The position numbers were made by a program, and so were the translations under genes. 37,717 bases of DNA from Pseudomonas mosselii (GTDB lineage Bacteria; Pseudomonadota; Gammaproteobacteria; Pseudomonadales; Pseudomonadaceae), in the NCBI RefSeq assembly GCF_003205295.1, contig NZ_QJRP01000043.1, positions 1-37,717 of the forward strand. The letters run 5' to 3'. This document shows, one piece after another, positions 24,574 to 32,287 of the stretch. The notes below the pieces were generated by a model that worked only from the letters and a program-made list of their open reading frames with translations, made no database searches and was not told where the DNA came from. Numbering within the stretch: position 1 is the first letter of the stretch; the number at the start of each line of letters is the position of its first letter.

Positions 24574-25077
24574 ATGCGCACCCTGATGATCGAGCCCCTG
24601 ACCAAAGAAGCCTTCGCCCCCTTCGGTGACGTGATCGAAACCGACGGCAGCGACCACTTCATGATCAACAATGGCTCGACCATGCGCTTCCACAAGCTCG
24701 CCACGGTCGAGACCGCCGAGCCCGAGGACAAGGCGATCATCAGCATCTTCCGCGCCGACGCGCTGGAGATGCCGCTGACTGTGCGCATGCTGGAACGCCA
24801 TCCGCTGGGCAGCCAGGCTTTCATCCCGCTGCTCGGCAACCCCTTTCTGATCGTGGTCGCGCCGGTTGGCGATGCACCTGTATCAGGCTTGGTCCGAGCC
24901 TTCCGCAGCAATGGCAGGCAGGGCGTTAATTACCATCGCGGCGTCTGGCACCACCCGGTGCTGACGATCGAAAAGCGGGATGACTTCCTGGTGGTTGATC
25001 GCAGTGGTTCCGGCAACAACTGCGATGAGCATTACTTCCCCGAGGAACAGATGTTGATCCTCAATCCCCACCAATAA
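24574..25077 (+). CDS. allA: Ureidoglycolate lyase
   Basis: AllA splits (S)-ureidoglycolate into glyoxylate and urea, the last purine-specific step. The 167-residue cupin-fold protein begins 'MRTLMIEPLTKEAFAPFGDVIE' and has 'MLERHPLGSQAFIPL' and 'GVNYHRGVWHHPVLTI', the family's typical stretches. The ATG at 24574 has AGAGAG upstream. The 104 bp before it are GC-rich and hold no recognisable gene; the gene may be read through from uraD. PuuD follows after 45 nt. Confidence 0.94.
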   Translation: MRTLMIEPLTKEAFAPFGDVIETDGSDHFMINNGSTMRFHKLATVETAEPEDKAIISIFRADALEMPLTVRMLERHPLGSQAFIPLLGNPFLIVVAPVGDAPVSGLVRAFRSNGRQGVNYHRGVWHHPVLTIEKRDDFLVVDRSGSGNNCDEHYFPEEQMLILNPHQ

Positions 25078-25122
25078 GAAAGGGTCGGTCATCGAGATGG
25101 TGACTGGCGAGAGGTACATACT

Positions 25123-26442
25123 GTGGAAGCACACCTTCACGAATGGCTGAACCTGAGCATTCGCTGGGTTCACATGATCACCGGCGTGGCCTGGATCGGT
25201 GCATCGTTCTACTTTGTCTGGCTGGAGAACCACCTGAACCGAAGCAACCCGCGCGATGGGTTGTCGGGTGACCTCTGGGCCATTCACGGTGGTGGTATCT
25301 ACCACCTGGAGAAATACAAGCTCGCGCCGCCGAAAATGCCCGAGAACCTGCACTGGTTCAAATGGGAAGCCTACTTCACCTGGATGTCCGGGATCGCCTT
25401 GCTGTGCGTGGTGTTCTACTGGAACCCGAGCCTCTACCTGCTGGCACCCGGCAGCACCCTGAGCGGTGCCGAAGGCGTGGCCATCGGCATCGGTTCGCTG
25501 GTTGCCGGCTGGTTCATCTACGACTTCCTGTGCGACTCGCCCCTGGGCAAGCAACCGGCCCTGCTGGGCGGCGTGCTGTTCGTGCTGATCATCGCCGCCT
25601 GCTGGGGCTTCAGCCTGGTGTTCAGCGGCCGTGGCGCCTACCTGCACACCGGCGCGATCATCGGCACCATCATGGTCGGCAACGTGTTCCGCATCATCAT
25701 GCCGGCCCAGCGCCAGCTGGTGGCGGCGATCGAGAACAACCAGACCCCCGACCCGGTACTGCCGGCCAAGGGCCTGCTGCGCTCGCGTCACAACAACTAC
25801 TTCACCCTGCCGGTGCTGTTCATCATGATCAGCAACCACTTCCCGAGCACCTACGGCAGCCAGTACAACTGGCTGATCCTGGCCGGGATCGCGGTGGCCG
25901 CGGTACTGATCCGTCACTACTTCAACACCCGCCACGACAGCAACAAGTACGCCTGGACCCTGCCCGTCGGCGCCCTGGCGATGATCTGCCTGGCCTACGT
26001 GACCGGCCCCAAGCCGCTGCCGAGCGCTCCTGAGCAGGCCGCCGCCAAGGTTGAGTACCAGCCGCTGCCGGCCACTGCCGTGGGTGGCAAGACCGCCGCC
26101 GAGCTGCGCGCCGAGGAGGCCGCCAAGCCTGCCCAGGCACCGGCCGCGGAACCTGCCCAGGCCACGGCCCAGGCGGCCACCGGCAGCTTCGACAAGATCC
26201 ACACCGTCATCCAGGAACGCTGCACCGTGTGCCACTCGGCCAAGCCGACCAGCCCACTGTTCAGCGCCGCACCTGGCGGCGTGATGTTCGACACCCCGCA
26301 GCAGATCCAGGCCCAGGCCGCGCGCATCCAGGCGCAGGCCGTCGCCAGCCAGATCATGCCGCTGGGCAACATCACCCAGATGACCGTCGAGGAGCGCAAG
26401 CTGGTCGGCGACTGGATCGCCAAAGGCGCGCAGGTCAACTGA
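25123..26442 (+). CDS. puuD: Membrane urate oxidase PuuD with C-terminal cytochrome c domain
   Basis: PuuD oxidises urate to 5-hydroxyisourate and passes electrons to the respiratory chain rather than directly to oxygen. The 439-residue protein has about eight membrane helices in residues 1-300, with histidines in the first ones ('WLNLSIRWVHMITGVAWIGASFYFVWLENH'), an Ala/Pro-rich linker (about 300-355), then a cytochrome c module with the haem-binding CTVCH at 367-371 and a likely axial Met412 in 'QIMPLGN'. The GTG at 25123 is preceded by GCGAGAGG. It replaces the cofactor-free urate oxidase (uaZ) and the FAD enzyme (HpxO), neither of which is present here. Confidence 0.93.
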   Translation: MEAHLHEWLNLSIRWVHMITGVAWIGASFYFVWLENHLNRSNPRDGLSGDLWAIHGGGIYHLEKYKLAPPKMPENLHWFKWEAYFTWMSGIALLCVVFYWNPSLYLLAPGSTLSGAEGVAIGIGSLVAGWFIYDFLCDSPLGKQPALLGGVLFVLIIAACWGFSLVFSGRGAYLHTGAIIGTIMVGNVFRIIMPAQRQLVAAIENNQTPDPVLPAKGLLRSRHNNYFTLPVLFIMISNHFPSTYGSQYNWLILAGIAVAAVLIRHYFNTRHDSNKYAWTLPVGALAMICLAYVTGPKPLPSAPEQAAAKVEYQPLPATAVGGKTAAELRAEEAAKPAQAPAAEPAQATAQAATGSFDKIHTVIQERCTVCHSAKPTSPLFSAAPGGVMFDTPQQIQAQAARIQAQAVASQIMPLGNITQMTVEERKLVGDWIAKGAQVN

Positions 26443-26455
26443 GACACCCCACGAC

Positions 26456-26500
26456 TGCGTGGGAGCGGGCTTGCCCCGCGATGAGGCCGGTACTCCCGGC
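26456..26500. repeat. Single REP-like element downstream of puuD
   Basis: GCGTGGGAGCGGGC, TTGCCCCGCGATGAGGCC and a small GGCCGG...CCGGCC hairpin form one unpaired REP unit in the puuD-permease gap. Confidence 0.6.
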
Positions 26501-26541
26501 CTCGCTTCCAAGCTCTACGTAACAAGCAAGCATCGAGCGTT

Positions 26542-26594
26542 CGGCTTCACGCGGGTCCCCAGCCTCCTTCACAGGAGCCTGCCACGTGAAGCCG
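26542..26594 (+). promoter_or_regulatory. Nested hairpin in the leader of the NCS2 permease gene
   Basis: CGGCTTCACG (26542-26551) pairs exactly with CGTGAAGCCG (26585-26594). Inside, CTCCT (26564-26568) pairs with AGGAG (26573-26577), leaving a two-stem structure joined by unpaired strands. No T-run follows, so it is not a terminator. It lies 43 nt before the permease ATG and may be an RNA control element or part of the puuD-permease processing region. Confidence 0.4.
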
Positions 26595-26636
26595 CCCGCT
26601 TGGATCCGAGAATAAAAACAAAACTCGAGGTGCTGC

Positions 26637-27992
26637 ATGTCCGAGTCACCCAAGGCGTACATCCCTGTTGCGCCGCCACGACAGCCCCTGCCCTTGTTCC
26701 AGCTGATCCTGGTGGGTCTGCAACACGTTCTGCTGATGTACGGGGGCGCCATCGCGGTGCCACTGATCATCGGCCAGGCGGCGGGCCTGTCCCGCGAAGA
26801 AGTCGCCTTCCTGATCAACGCCGACCTGCTGGTCGCCGGCGTTGCCACCATCATCCAATCCTTCGGTATCGGCCCCGTGGGCATCCGCATGCCCGTCATG
26901 ATGGGCGCCAGCTTCGCCGCGGTCGGCAGCATGGTGGCCATGGCCGGCATGCCCGGCGTCGGCCTGCAGGGGATCTTCGGCGCGACCATCGCCGCCGGCT
27001 TCTTCGGCATGCTGATCGCGCCGTTCATGTCCAAGGTCGTGCGTTTCTTCCCGCCGCTGGTGACTGGCACGGTCATCACCTCCATCGGCCTGTCGCTGTT
27101 CCCGGTGGCGGTCAACTGGGCCGGCGGTGGCCATGAGGCCGAAGCCTTCGGTGCGCCGATCTACCTGATGGTCGCCGGCCTGGTGCTGGCGGTGATCCTG
27201 CTGATCAACCGCTTCATGCGCGGTTTCTGGGTCAACGTCTCGGTGCTGGTGGGCATGGGCCTGGGCTACGTGCTCGCCGGCTCCATCGGCATGGTCGACC
27301 TGTCGGGCCTGAGCGAGGCACCGTGGCTGCAGGTGGTCACCCCCCTGCACTTCGGCATGCCGACCTTCAGCCTGGCGCCGATCCTGTCGATGTGCCTGGT
27401 GGTGGTGATCATCTTCGTCGAGTCCACGGGGATGTTCCTCGCCCTGGGCAAGGTGACCGACCGCGAAGTCACGCCCGGCATGCTGCGTCGCGGCCTGCTG
27501 TGCGATGCCGGCGCGTCGTTCATCGCCGGTTTCTTCAACACCTTCACCCACTCCTCGTTCGCCCAGAACATCGGCCTGGTGCAGATGACCGGGGTTCGCT
27601 GCCGCTACGTCACGGTGATGGCCGGCGCCCTGCTGATCCTGCTCAGCCTGCTGCCCAAGGCGGCCTTCCTGATCGCCTCGATCCCGCCTGCGGTACTGGG
27701 CGGCGCATCCATCGCCATGTTCGGCATGGTCACCGCCACCGGGATCAAGATCCTCCAGGAGGCGGACATCGCCGACCGGCGCAACCAGCTGCTGGTCGCG
27801 GTCAGCGTCGGTTTCGGCCTGATCCCGGTGGTGCGGCCTGAGTTCTTCGCACAGATGCCACAGTGGATGGAGCCCATCACCCACAGCGGCATCGCCATGG
27901 CCACCCTCAGCGCCCTGGTGCTGAACCTGCTGTTCAACATCCTCGGCGGCGCCGACCGCGCCGCGCACAACGATGCCTGTCACCAGCATTGA
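26637..27992 (+). CDS. NCS2 (NAT/xanthine-uracil type) permease
   Basis: A 451-residue inner-membrane transporter of the nucleobase-ascorbate family, distinct from the AzgA branch at 20549. It has about 12-14 hydrophobic segments, the family's early 'GLQHVLLMYGGAIAVPLIIG' and 'IQSFGIGPVGIRMPVMMGASF', 'FVESTGMFLALGKVT', and the NAT signature 'AQNIGLVQMTGVRCR'. Family members carry xanthine, urate or uracil. Its place after puuD suggests urate or xanthine uptake, but the substrate is inference. The ATG at 26637 has CGAGG 6-7 nt upstream. A GC-rich hairpin follows the stop. Confidence 0.93.
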   Translation: MSESPKAYIPVAPPRQPLPLFQLILVGLQHVLLMYGGAIAVPLIIGQAAGLSREEVAFLINADLLVAGVATIIQSFGIGPVGIRMPVMMGASFAAVGSMVAMAGMPGVGLQGIFGATIAAGFFGMLIAPFMSKVVRFFPPLVTGTVITSIGLSLFPVAVNWAGGGHEAEAFGAPIYLMVAGLVLAVILLINRFMRGFWVNVSVLVGMGLGYVLAGSIGMVDLSGLSEAPWLQVVTPLHFGMPTFSLAPILSMCLVVVIIFVESTGMFLALGKVTDREVTPGMLRRGLLCDAGASFIAGFFNTFTHSSFAQNIGLVQMTGVRCRYVTVMAGALLILLSLLPKAAFLIASIPPAVLGGASIAMFGMVTATGIKILQEADIADRRNQLLVAVSVGFGLIPVVRPEFFAQMPQWMEPITHSGIAMATLSALVLNLLFNILGGADRAAHNDACHQH

Positions 27993-27999
27993 GTGACCA

Positions 28000-28024
28000 G
28001 GGGCGGCGCCGTACCGGCCGCCCC
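28000..28024 (+). terminator. Possible terminator after the NCS2 permease gene
   Basis: GGGGCGGC (28000-28007) pairs with GCCGCCCC (28017-28024), followed only by GTTCC. The U-tract is weak, so termination may be partial. Confidence 0.45.
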
Positions 28025-28133
28025 GTTCCAACCACGCGGTAACGCTGGACCGTCGGCCCGCCGGAATGGGCCGCCCGGGGCGCTTGCGCGCCGAAAAAGC
28101 CCTTACAAAAACAATAAGTCCGGGAATCACAAC

Positions 28134-28919
28134 ATGAAGCGCATCACCACGTCCGTCCTGCTGGGCAGCAGCCTGCTGGCCACCCTCCCCGCCTACGCCG
28201 GCGAATGGCTGCAATGGCACGGCGAAAGCCTGTCCTACCTGTACGGCAAGGACTTCAAGGTCAACCCCGACATCCAGCAGACCATCACTTTCGAACATGC
28301 CAACAAGTGGAAGTACGGCGACACCTTCCTGTTCGTCGACAAGATCTTCTACAACGGCAAGGCCGACCCCGGCAAAGGCGTGACCACCTACTACGGTGAG
28401 TTCAGCCCGCGCCTGTCGTTCGGCAAGATCTTCGAGCGCAACCTGGCCTTCGGCCCGATCAAGGATGTGCTGCTGGCCATGACCTACGAACGTGGCGAGG
28501 GCGACAACGAGGCCTACCTGATCGGCCCCGGCTTCGACCTGAACGTGCCCGGCTTCAACTATTTCACCCTGAACTTCTACCTGCGCAACACCGAAGGCAG
28601 CCGCCCCGGCGACAACGTCTGGCAGATCACCCCGGCCTGGTCGTACACCATCCCGGTGGGCAAGTCCGACATCCTGATCGACGGCTACATCGACTGGGTG
28701 GTCGACAACGACCAGACCCGTCGCGGCACCTACCACGCCAACCTGCAGTTCAACCCGCAGGTCAAGTACGACCTGGGCAAGGCCCTGAACCTGGGCGCCA
28801 AGCAGCTCTACGTCGGCTTCGAATACAGCTACTGGAAGGACAAGTACGGCATCGACAGCCACGGCAACGTGGACAGCAACCAGAGCGTGGCCAGCGCCCT
28901 GGTGAAGGTGCACTTCTGA
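28134..28919 (+). CDS. Tsx-like nucleoside-specific outer membrane channel, copy 1
   Basis: A 261-residue outer-membrane protein of the Tsx/OmpK family (nucleoside-specific channel). It starts with a signal peptide (MKRITTSVLLGSSLLATLPAYA, cleavage before GEWLQW). The mature part shows 'SLSYLYGKDF', 'QQTITFEHANKWKYGDTFLFVDKIFY', 'YYGEFSPRLSFGKI', alternating beta-strand patterns, and a terminal 'ALVKVHF' ending in phenylalanine as required for barrel assembly. The ATG at 28134 gives a proper signal sequence; the upstream open frame does not. It presumably lets nucleosides or purines into the periplasm for the permeases encoded beside it. A close paralogue lies 350 bp downstream. Confidence 0.93.
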   Translation: MKRITTSVLLGSSLLATLPAYAGEWLQWHGESLSYLYGKDFKVNPDIQQTITFEHANKWKYGDTFLFVDKIFYNGKADPGKGVTTYYGEFSPRLSFGKIFERNLAFGPIKDVLLAMTYERGEGDNEAYLIGPGFDLNVPGFNYFTLNFYLRNTEGSRPGDNVWQITPAWSYTIPVGKSDILIDGYIDWVVDNDQTRRGTYHANLQFNPQVKYDLGKALNLGAKQLYVGFEYSYWKDKYGIDSHGNVDSNQSVASALVKVHF

Positions 28920-29043
28920 AAAACTGACCGAACGCCCAAATTTGCACCACTGTGCTCCAGGACGGAGCACTTGAGGCCCGGCGCGCAAGTGAGTAATCTG
29001 CGCGCCCCCTCGATCGGGGCGGGAAGGATCCCGCCCGCGTTTG

Positions 29044-29059
29044 CTGACCGCTCAGTCAA
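29044..29059. promoter_or_regulatory. RutR-box-like palindrome upstream of Tsx copy 2 (distal)
   Basis: CTGACC-GCTC-AGTCAA. Its TGACCGCTCAGTCAA differs in one base from the sequence upstream of gcl at 33605-33619. Confidence 0.55.
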
Positions 29060-29201
29060 TGTTTCCGGGCGGTTGGCCAACGTGTTGCCAGCGTGAAATA
29101 CCCATTTCATCCGTTCAGAAAGACGTCGAGCAGGATGGTTGTGCCCAACGTGGAAAAGTTGGCGCAGCTCTTGCCAAACAGCTGTGGCCAATTGAAAAAA
29201 G

Positions 29202-29217
29202 CTGACCCAAAAGACAA
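29202..29217. promoter_or_regulatory. RutR-box-like sequence upstream of Tsx copy 2 (proximal)
   Basis: CTGACC-CAAA-AGACAA, two mismatches from the reverse of xdhA box 1. The right arm is weak. Confidence 0.4.
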
Positions 29218-29269
29218 GAACAGCGCCCGAGCGCTGACAACAGATCCAATCAAGGGAGCGACACTCGCA

Positions 29270-30052
29270 ATGCGTACCATCAATAGCCTGATCCTCGCCG
29301 GTGGCCTGCTGGCCTGCGGCGCCAGCCAAGCCGGTGACCTGCTGCAATGGCAGAACAACAGCCTGACCTACCTGTGGGGCAAGAACTTCAAGGTCAACCC
29401 CGAGATCCAGCAGACCGTGACCTTCGAGCACGCCGATGCGTGGAAGTACGGCGACAACTTCTTCTTCTTCGACAAGATCTTCTACCAGGGCAAGAAGGAC
29501 GCCAGCAACGGCCCCAACACCTACTACGGCGAGTTCAGCCCGCGCCTGTCGTTCGGCAAGATCTTCGACCAGAAGCTCGAGTTCGGCCCGGTGAAGGACG
29601 TGCTCCTGGCGATGACCTACGAGTTCGGCGAGGGTGACACCGAGTCCTACCTGATCGGCCCCGGCTTCGACCTGGCCATCCCCGGCTTCGACTACTTCCA
29701 GCTGAACTTCTACCAGCGCACCACCGACGGCAGCCGTCCGGGCGACAATGTCTGGCAGATCACCCCGGTTTGGTCCTACACCATCCCCGTGGGTTCGTCC
29801 GACATCCTGATCGACGGTTTCATGGACTGGGTGGTCGACAACGACGAGAACCGTCGCGGCACCTACCAGGCGAACCTGCACTTCAACCCGCAGGTCAAGT
29901 ACGACCTGGGCAAGGCGCTGCACCTGGGCGAGAAGCAGTTGTACGTGGGTATCGAGTACGACTACTGGAAGAACAAGTACGGCATCAAGGACAGCGATGC
30001 CTTTACCACCGATCAGAACACCATGAGCTTCCTGGTCAAGGTTCACTTCTGA
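29270..30052 (+). CDS. Tsx-like nucleoside-specific outer membrane channel, copy 2
   Basis: A 260-residue paralogue of the preceding gene, alike over its whole length. Shared stretches include 'KFKVNP'-like 'NFKVNPEIQQTVTFEHAD', 'YYGEFSPRLSFGKIF', 'GSRPGDNVWQITP', 'SDILIDG' and a final 'LVKVHF'. The signal peptide is MRTINSLILAGGLLACGASQA. The AAGGGAG about 11 nt before the ATG at 29270 supports this start. Two copies with diverged loops may differ in substrate, for example nucleosides against free bases or urate, but nothing in the sequence decides this. RutR-like boxes upstream suggest it shares control with xdhA. Confidence 0.93.
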   Translation: MRTINSLILAGGLLACGASQAGDLLQWQNNSLTYLWGKNFKVNPEIQQTVTFEHADAWKYGDNFFFFDKIFYQGKKDASNGPNTYYGEFSPRLSFGKIFDQKLEFGPVKDVLLAMTYEFGEGDTESYLIGPGFDLAIPGFDYFQLNFYQRTTDGSRPGDNVWQITPVWSYTIPVGSSDILIDGFMDWVVDNDENRRGTYQANLHFNPQVKYDLGKALHLGEKQLYVGIEYDYWKNKYGIKDSDAFTTDQNTMSFLVKVHF

Positions 30053-30059
30053 TTCAGCG

Positions 30060-30092
30060 CCGGCGGGTCATGGTTGAAACCAGGCCCGCCGG
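30060..30092 (+). terminator. Possible terminator after Tsx copy 2
   Basis: CCGGCGGG (30060-30067) pairs with CCCGCCGG (30085-30092), with an inner TGGTT/AACCA stem, followed by TCTCTCCTT. The stem is strong and the U-tract moderate. Confidence 0.6.
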
Positions 30093-30213
30093 TCTCTCCT
30101 TGCAATTTCTTGTTTCGCCCTCGCCGGGAGGGCACCTCTATCGCCGTGTTATACTTGACCCAAGGCTGTTCCAGAGCGGCGAACAGACTCTACCCTCACC
30201 ACCAGGGACCAGC

Positions 30214-30408
30214 ATGAAAATTCTAAATTTTATTTTTGGCAAACCTGGCGACGGCATGACTGCCAAGGAAAAGGAAATTTCTGACTCGATCAAGAAGCTC
30301 AAAAGCCTGAGCGTTGTCGATGGGCGCATATCCATCGACGTGGGCGAGGTACTGACAGAAGAATTTGTTGAAAAGCGCAAGAAAGCTCGCCGGTTACTGA
30401 ACTCCTGA
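30214..30408 (+). CDS. Small basic protein of unknown function
   Basis: A 64-residue protein, MKILNFIFGKPGDGMTAKEKE at the start and a basic, helical end ('EEFVEKRKKARRLLNS'). It has no membrane segment or signal peptide apart from a short hydrophobic start. The stop codon TGA at 30406-30408 is followed immediately by the ATG of the next gene, so the pair is translationally coupled. Codon choice is less GC-biased than in neighbouring genes (for example AAA, ATT and TTT codons in the first dozen). I do not recognise the family; function cannot be proposed. Confidence 0.7.
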   Translation: MKILNFIFGKPGDGMTAKEKEISDSIKKLKSLSVVDGRISIDVGEVLTEEFVEKRKKARRLLNS

Positions 30409-31221
30409 ATGGGTATCCTGCTTCTACTACCGTTTCTGGTCAGTGGCTACTGGATCTGTGTAACTCACCCACGCATAACGCTGGGCTTCCATCGCTACGA
30501 AGGGCAGCTGCTCTATCTCCTGGTGGCAAAGGCAGGTCTTACCTGTTTTCTGATGGCAACTGCGATGAGTGGTTTGCTGACAGCGCTCAGTTTCCTCACC
30601 TTTTCCCTTCCCGGCTGCAGCGGCGCTATTCAGATCAGCCTCGACTACTTCACTCCGGCAAAAAACTGGCTGGTCGAACATGATCTCGCCAGCGAGAAAA
30701 GAGCCGGCTTCCACCTATTCCTTAGCCAGGCCGCAGCGCTCTGCCTGATTGTGCCTCCGCTTTGGACGCGCTTCACCGTATGGCACTTGAAACGCTTTTT
30801 CAATCTCAATACAAAAAGCGAGCTTCAGACACAGTTATTGTCGCTTTTTGTGGCTGACACACCGCTGCTGGATCTTCTCATGACCTCAATCAGGCACCCT
30901 GAGCGCAAGTACATGTTCAGCATGGCTGATCGAAAGATTTATGTCGGCAACGTGATCGATATTGGCAAGCCCACCGAGGCCCGGGGCATCGACCAACATT
31001 TCAAGCTGGTTCCGTTTCTCAGTGGCTATCGTGACAAGGATACATTGCAGGTAGAAATGACAACCGATTACGCAACGGCCGGTGACAGCACCATCACGCT
31101 CGCACAAGAGAACATCGTATCTGCCATGCCGTGGAAAGAGCATGTGTGGGAAGACTTCAAGGAGCAGCATCAGCAAAGGAAATCCAGAACGAGGTTGAAG
31201 GACAGGCTGCCGAACCGCTGA
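30409..31221 (+). CDS. Membrane protein of unknown function
   Basis: A 270-residue protein with hydrophobic segments at about residues 1-18, 32-66 and 103-120, and a soluble C-terminal half with the distinctive 'MFSMADRKIYVGNVIDIGKPTE' followed by 'FKLVPFLSGYRDKDTLQVEMTTDY', resembling a small beta-rich domain facing the cytoplasm. The tail is basic ('HQQRKSRTRLKDRLPNR'). It begins on the base after the stop of the 64-residue gene and converges on the DUF808 gene with an 18-bp gap. GC is visibly lower than in flanking genes, pointing to recent acquisition. I do not recognise the family. Confidence 0.75.
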   Translation: MGILLLLPFLVSGYWICVTHPRITLGFHRYEGQLLYLLVAKAGLTCFLMATAMSGLLTALSFLTFSLPGCSGAIQISLDYFTPAKNWLVEHDLASEKRAGFHLFLSQAAALCLIVPPLWTRFTVWHLKRFFNLNTKSELQTQLLSLFVADTPLLDLLMTSIRHPERKYMFSMADRKIYVGNVIDIGKPTEARGIDQHFKLVPFLSGYRDKDTLQVEMTTDYATAGDSTITLAQENIVSAMPWKEHVWEDFKEQHQQRKSRTRLKDRLPNR

Positions 31222-31239
31222 CTGCCCCTCGCCCACTCT

Positions 31240-32157
31240 TTACCTCACGCGATCACCGCAAAGTTTCCACACCTTGGTCATTACGCTAACCACCGCCAGC
31301 ACCACAGCCCCGGCGATCACCCCCGCCACGCCATTGAGCAGCGCCCCGGTCAAAGCCCCGCCCCGCCCTTCGCTGAACGCCTCGATGGCGTGATGCAGCG
31401 GCGCGATGCCGTGCACCAGGATGCCGCCGCCGACCAGGAACATCGCCGCGGTGCCGATCACCGACAGGCTCTTCATCATGTACGGCGCGGCGCGCAGGAT
31501 GCCGTTGCCCACCGCCTGGGCCAGGCCCGAAGCCTTTTTCGTCATCCACAGCCCCAGGTCGTCGAGCTTGACGATGCCCGCCACCAGGCCATAGACGCCA
31601 ATGGTCATGACCAGCGCGATGCCCGACAGCACGATGATCTGCTGGCTCAGCGGCGCATCGGCCACGGTGCCCAGGGTGATGGCGATGATTTCGGCGGAGA
31701 GGATGAAATCGGTGCGCACCGCGCCCTTGATCTTACTCTTCTCGAACGCCACCAGGTCGACCTGCTCGTCGGCCACCGCCGCCTTGCGCGCCTCGTGCTG
31801 CGCCTCGTCCTCGGCCTTGCTGTGCAGGAACTTGTGCGCCAGCTTCTCGAAGCCCTCGAAGCACAAATAGGCGCCGCCGACCATCAGCAGCGGAATCACC
31901 GCCCAGGGAATGAACGCACTGATCAACAGCGCCGCCGGCACCAGGATCGCCTTGTTCACCAGCGAGCCCTTGGCCACCGCCCACACCACCGGGATCTCGC
32001 GCTCGGCGCGCACGCCGGTGACCTGCTGGGCGTTGAGCGCCAGATCGTCGCCCAGCACCCCCGCAGTCTTCTTTGCCGCGACCTTGGTCATCACCGAGAC
32101 ATCGTCGAGCACCGTGGCGATGTCGTCGATCAGTACCAGTAGACTGCTTCCTGCCAT
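31240..32157 (-). CDS. DUF808 (YedI-like) inner membrane protein
   Basis: A 305-residue protein with about seven hydrophobic segments and the DUF808 signatures: 'MAGSSLLVLIDDIATVLDDVSVMTKVAAKKTAGVLGDDLALNA', cut by a soluble loop, then 'YLCFEGFEKLAHKF', 'IKGAVRTDFILSAEIIAITLG', 'VKLDDLGLWM' and 'GILVHGIAPLHH'. Its role is unknown. The ATG at 32157 gives the standard N-terminus; the longer open frame upstream crosses the promoter of the TetR gene and is not used. It is divergent from the TetR gene (130 bp apart) and unrelated by function to the purine genes as far as can be seen. Confidence 0.92.
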   Translation of the reverse strand: MAGSSLLVLIDDIATVLDDVSVMTKVAAKKTAGVLGDDLALNAQQVTGVRAEREIPVVWAVAKGSLVNKAILVPAALLISAFIPWAVIPLLMVGGAYLCFEGFEKLAHKFLHSKAEDEAQHEARKAAVADEQVDLVAFEKSKIKGAVRTDFILSAEIIAITLGTVADAPLSQQIIVLSGIALVMTIGVYGLVAGIVKLDDLGLWMTKKASGLAQAVGNGILRAAPYMMKSLSVIGTAAMFLVGGGILVHGIAPLHHAIEAFSEGRGGALTGALLNGVAGVIAGAVVLAVVSVMTKVWKLCGDRVR

Positions 32158-32287
32158 GTTCTTTATCCAGAGGGGTTCAAAGGCTGCGATTCTAGCCGAA
32201 AGCGGCTGCCTTGAGCGCTCATCTGCGCCGGTGCTACCATGCCCGATCCCTCTTTGAGGCGGCCAGACACGAGGACGATCCCCGACA

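Larger units (their letters stand above)
28920..29269. other. Spacer between the two Tsx-like genes
   Basis: A 350-bp stretch with no gene. It holds hairpins at 28952-28970 (GTGCTCC/GGAGCAC) and 29017-29036 (GGGCGGG/CCCGCCC), which could end transcription of copy 1, and two RutR-like boxes (29044 and 29202) in front of copy 2. So copy 2 probably has its own promoter. Confidence 0.6.

Noticed and set aside
26646..28988. A 780-codon open frame opposite the NCS2 permease and Tsx copy 1
   Set aside because: Antisense to two well-supported genes and the spacer; His/Gln-rich composition only.
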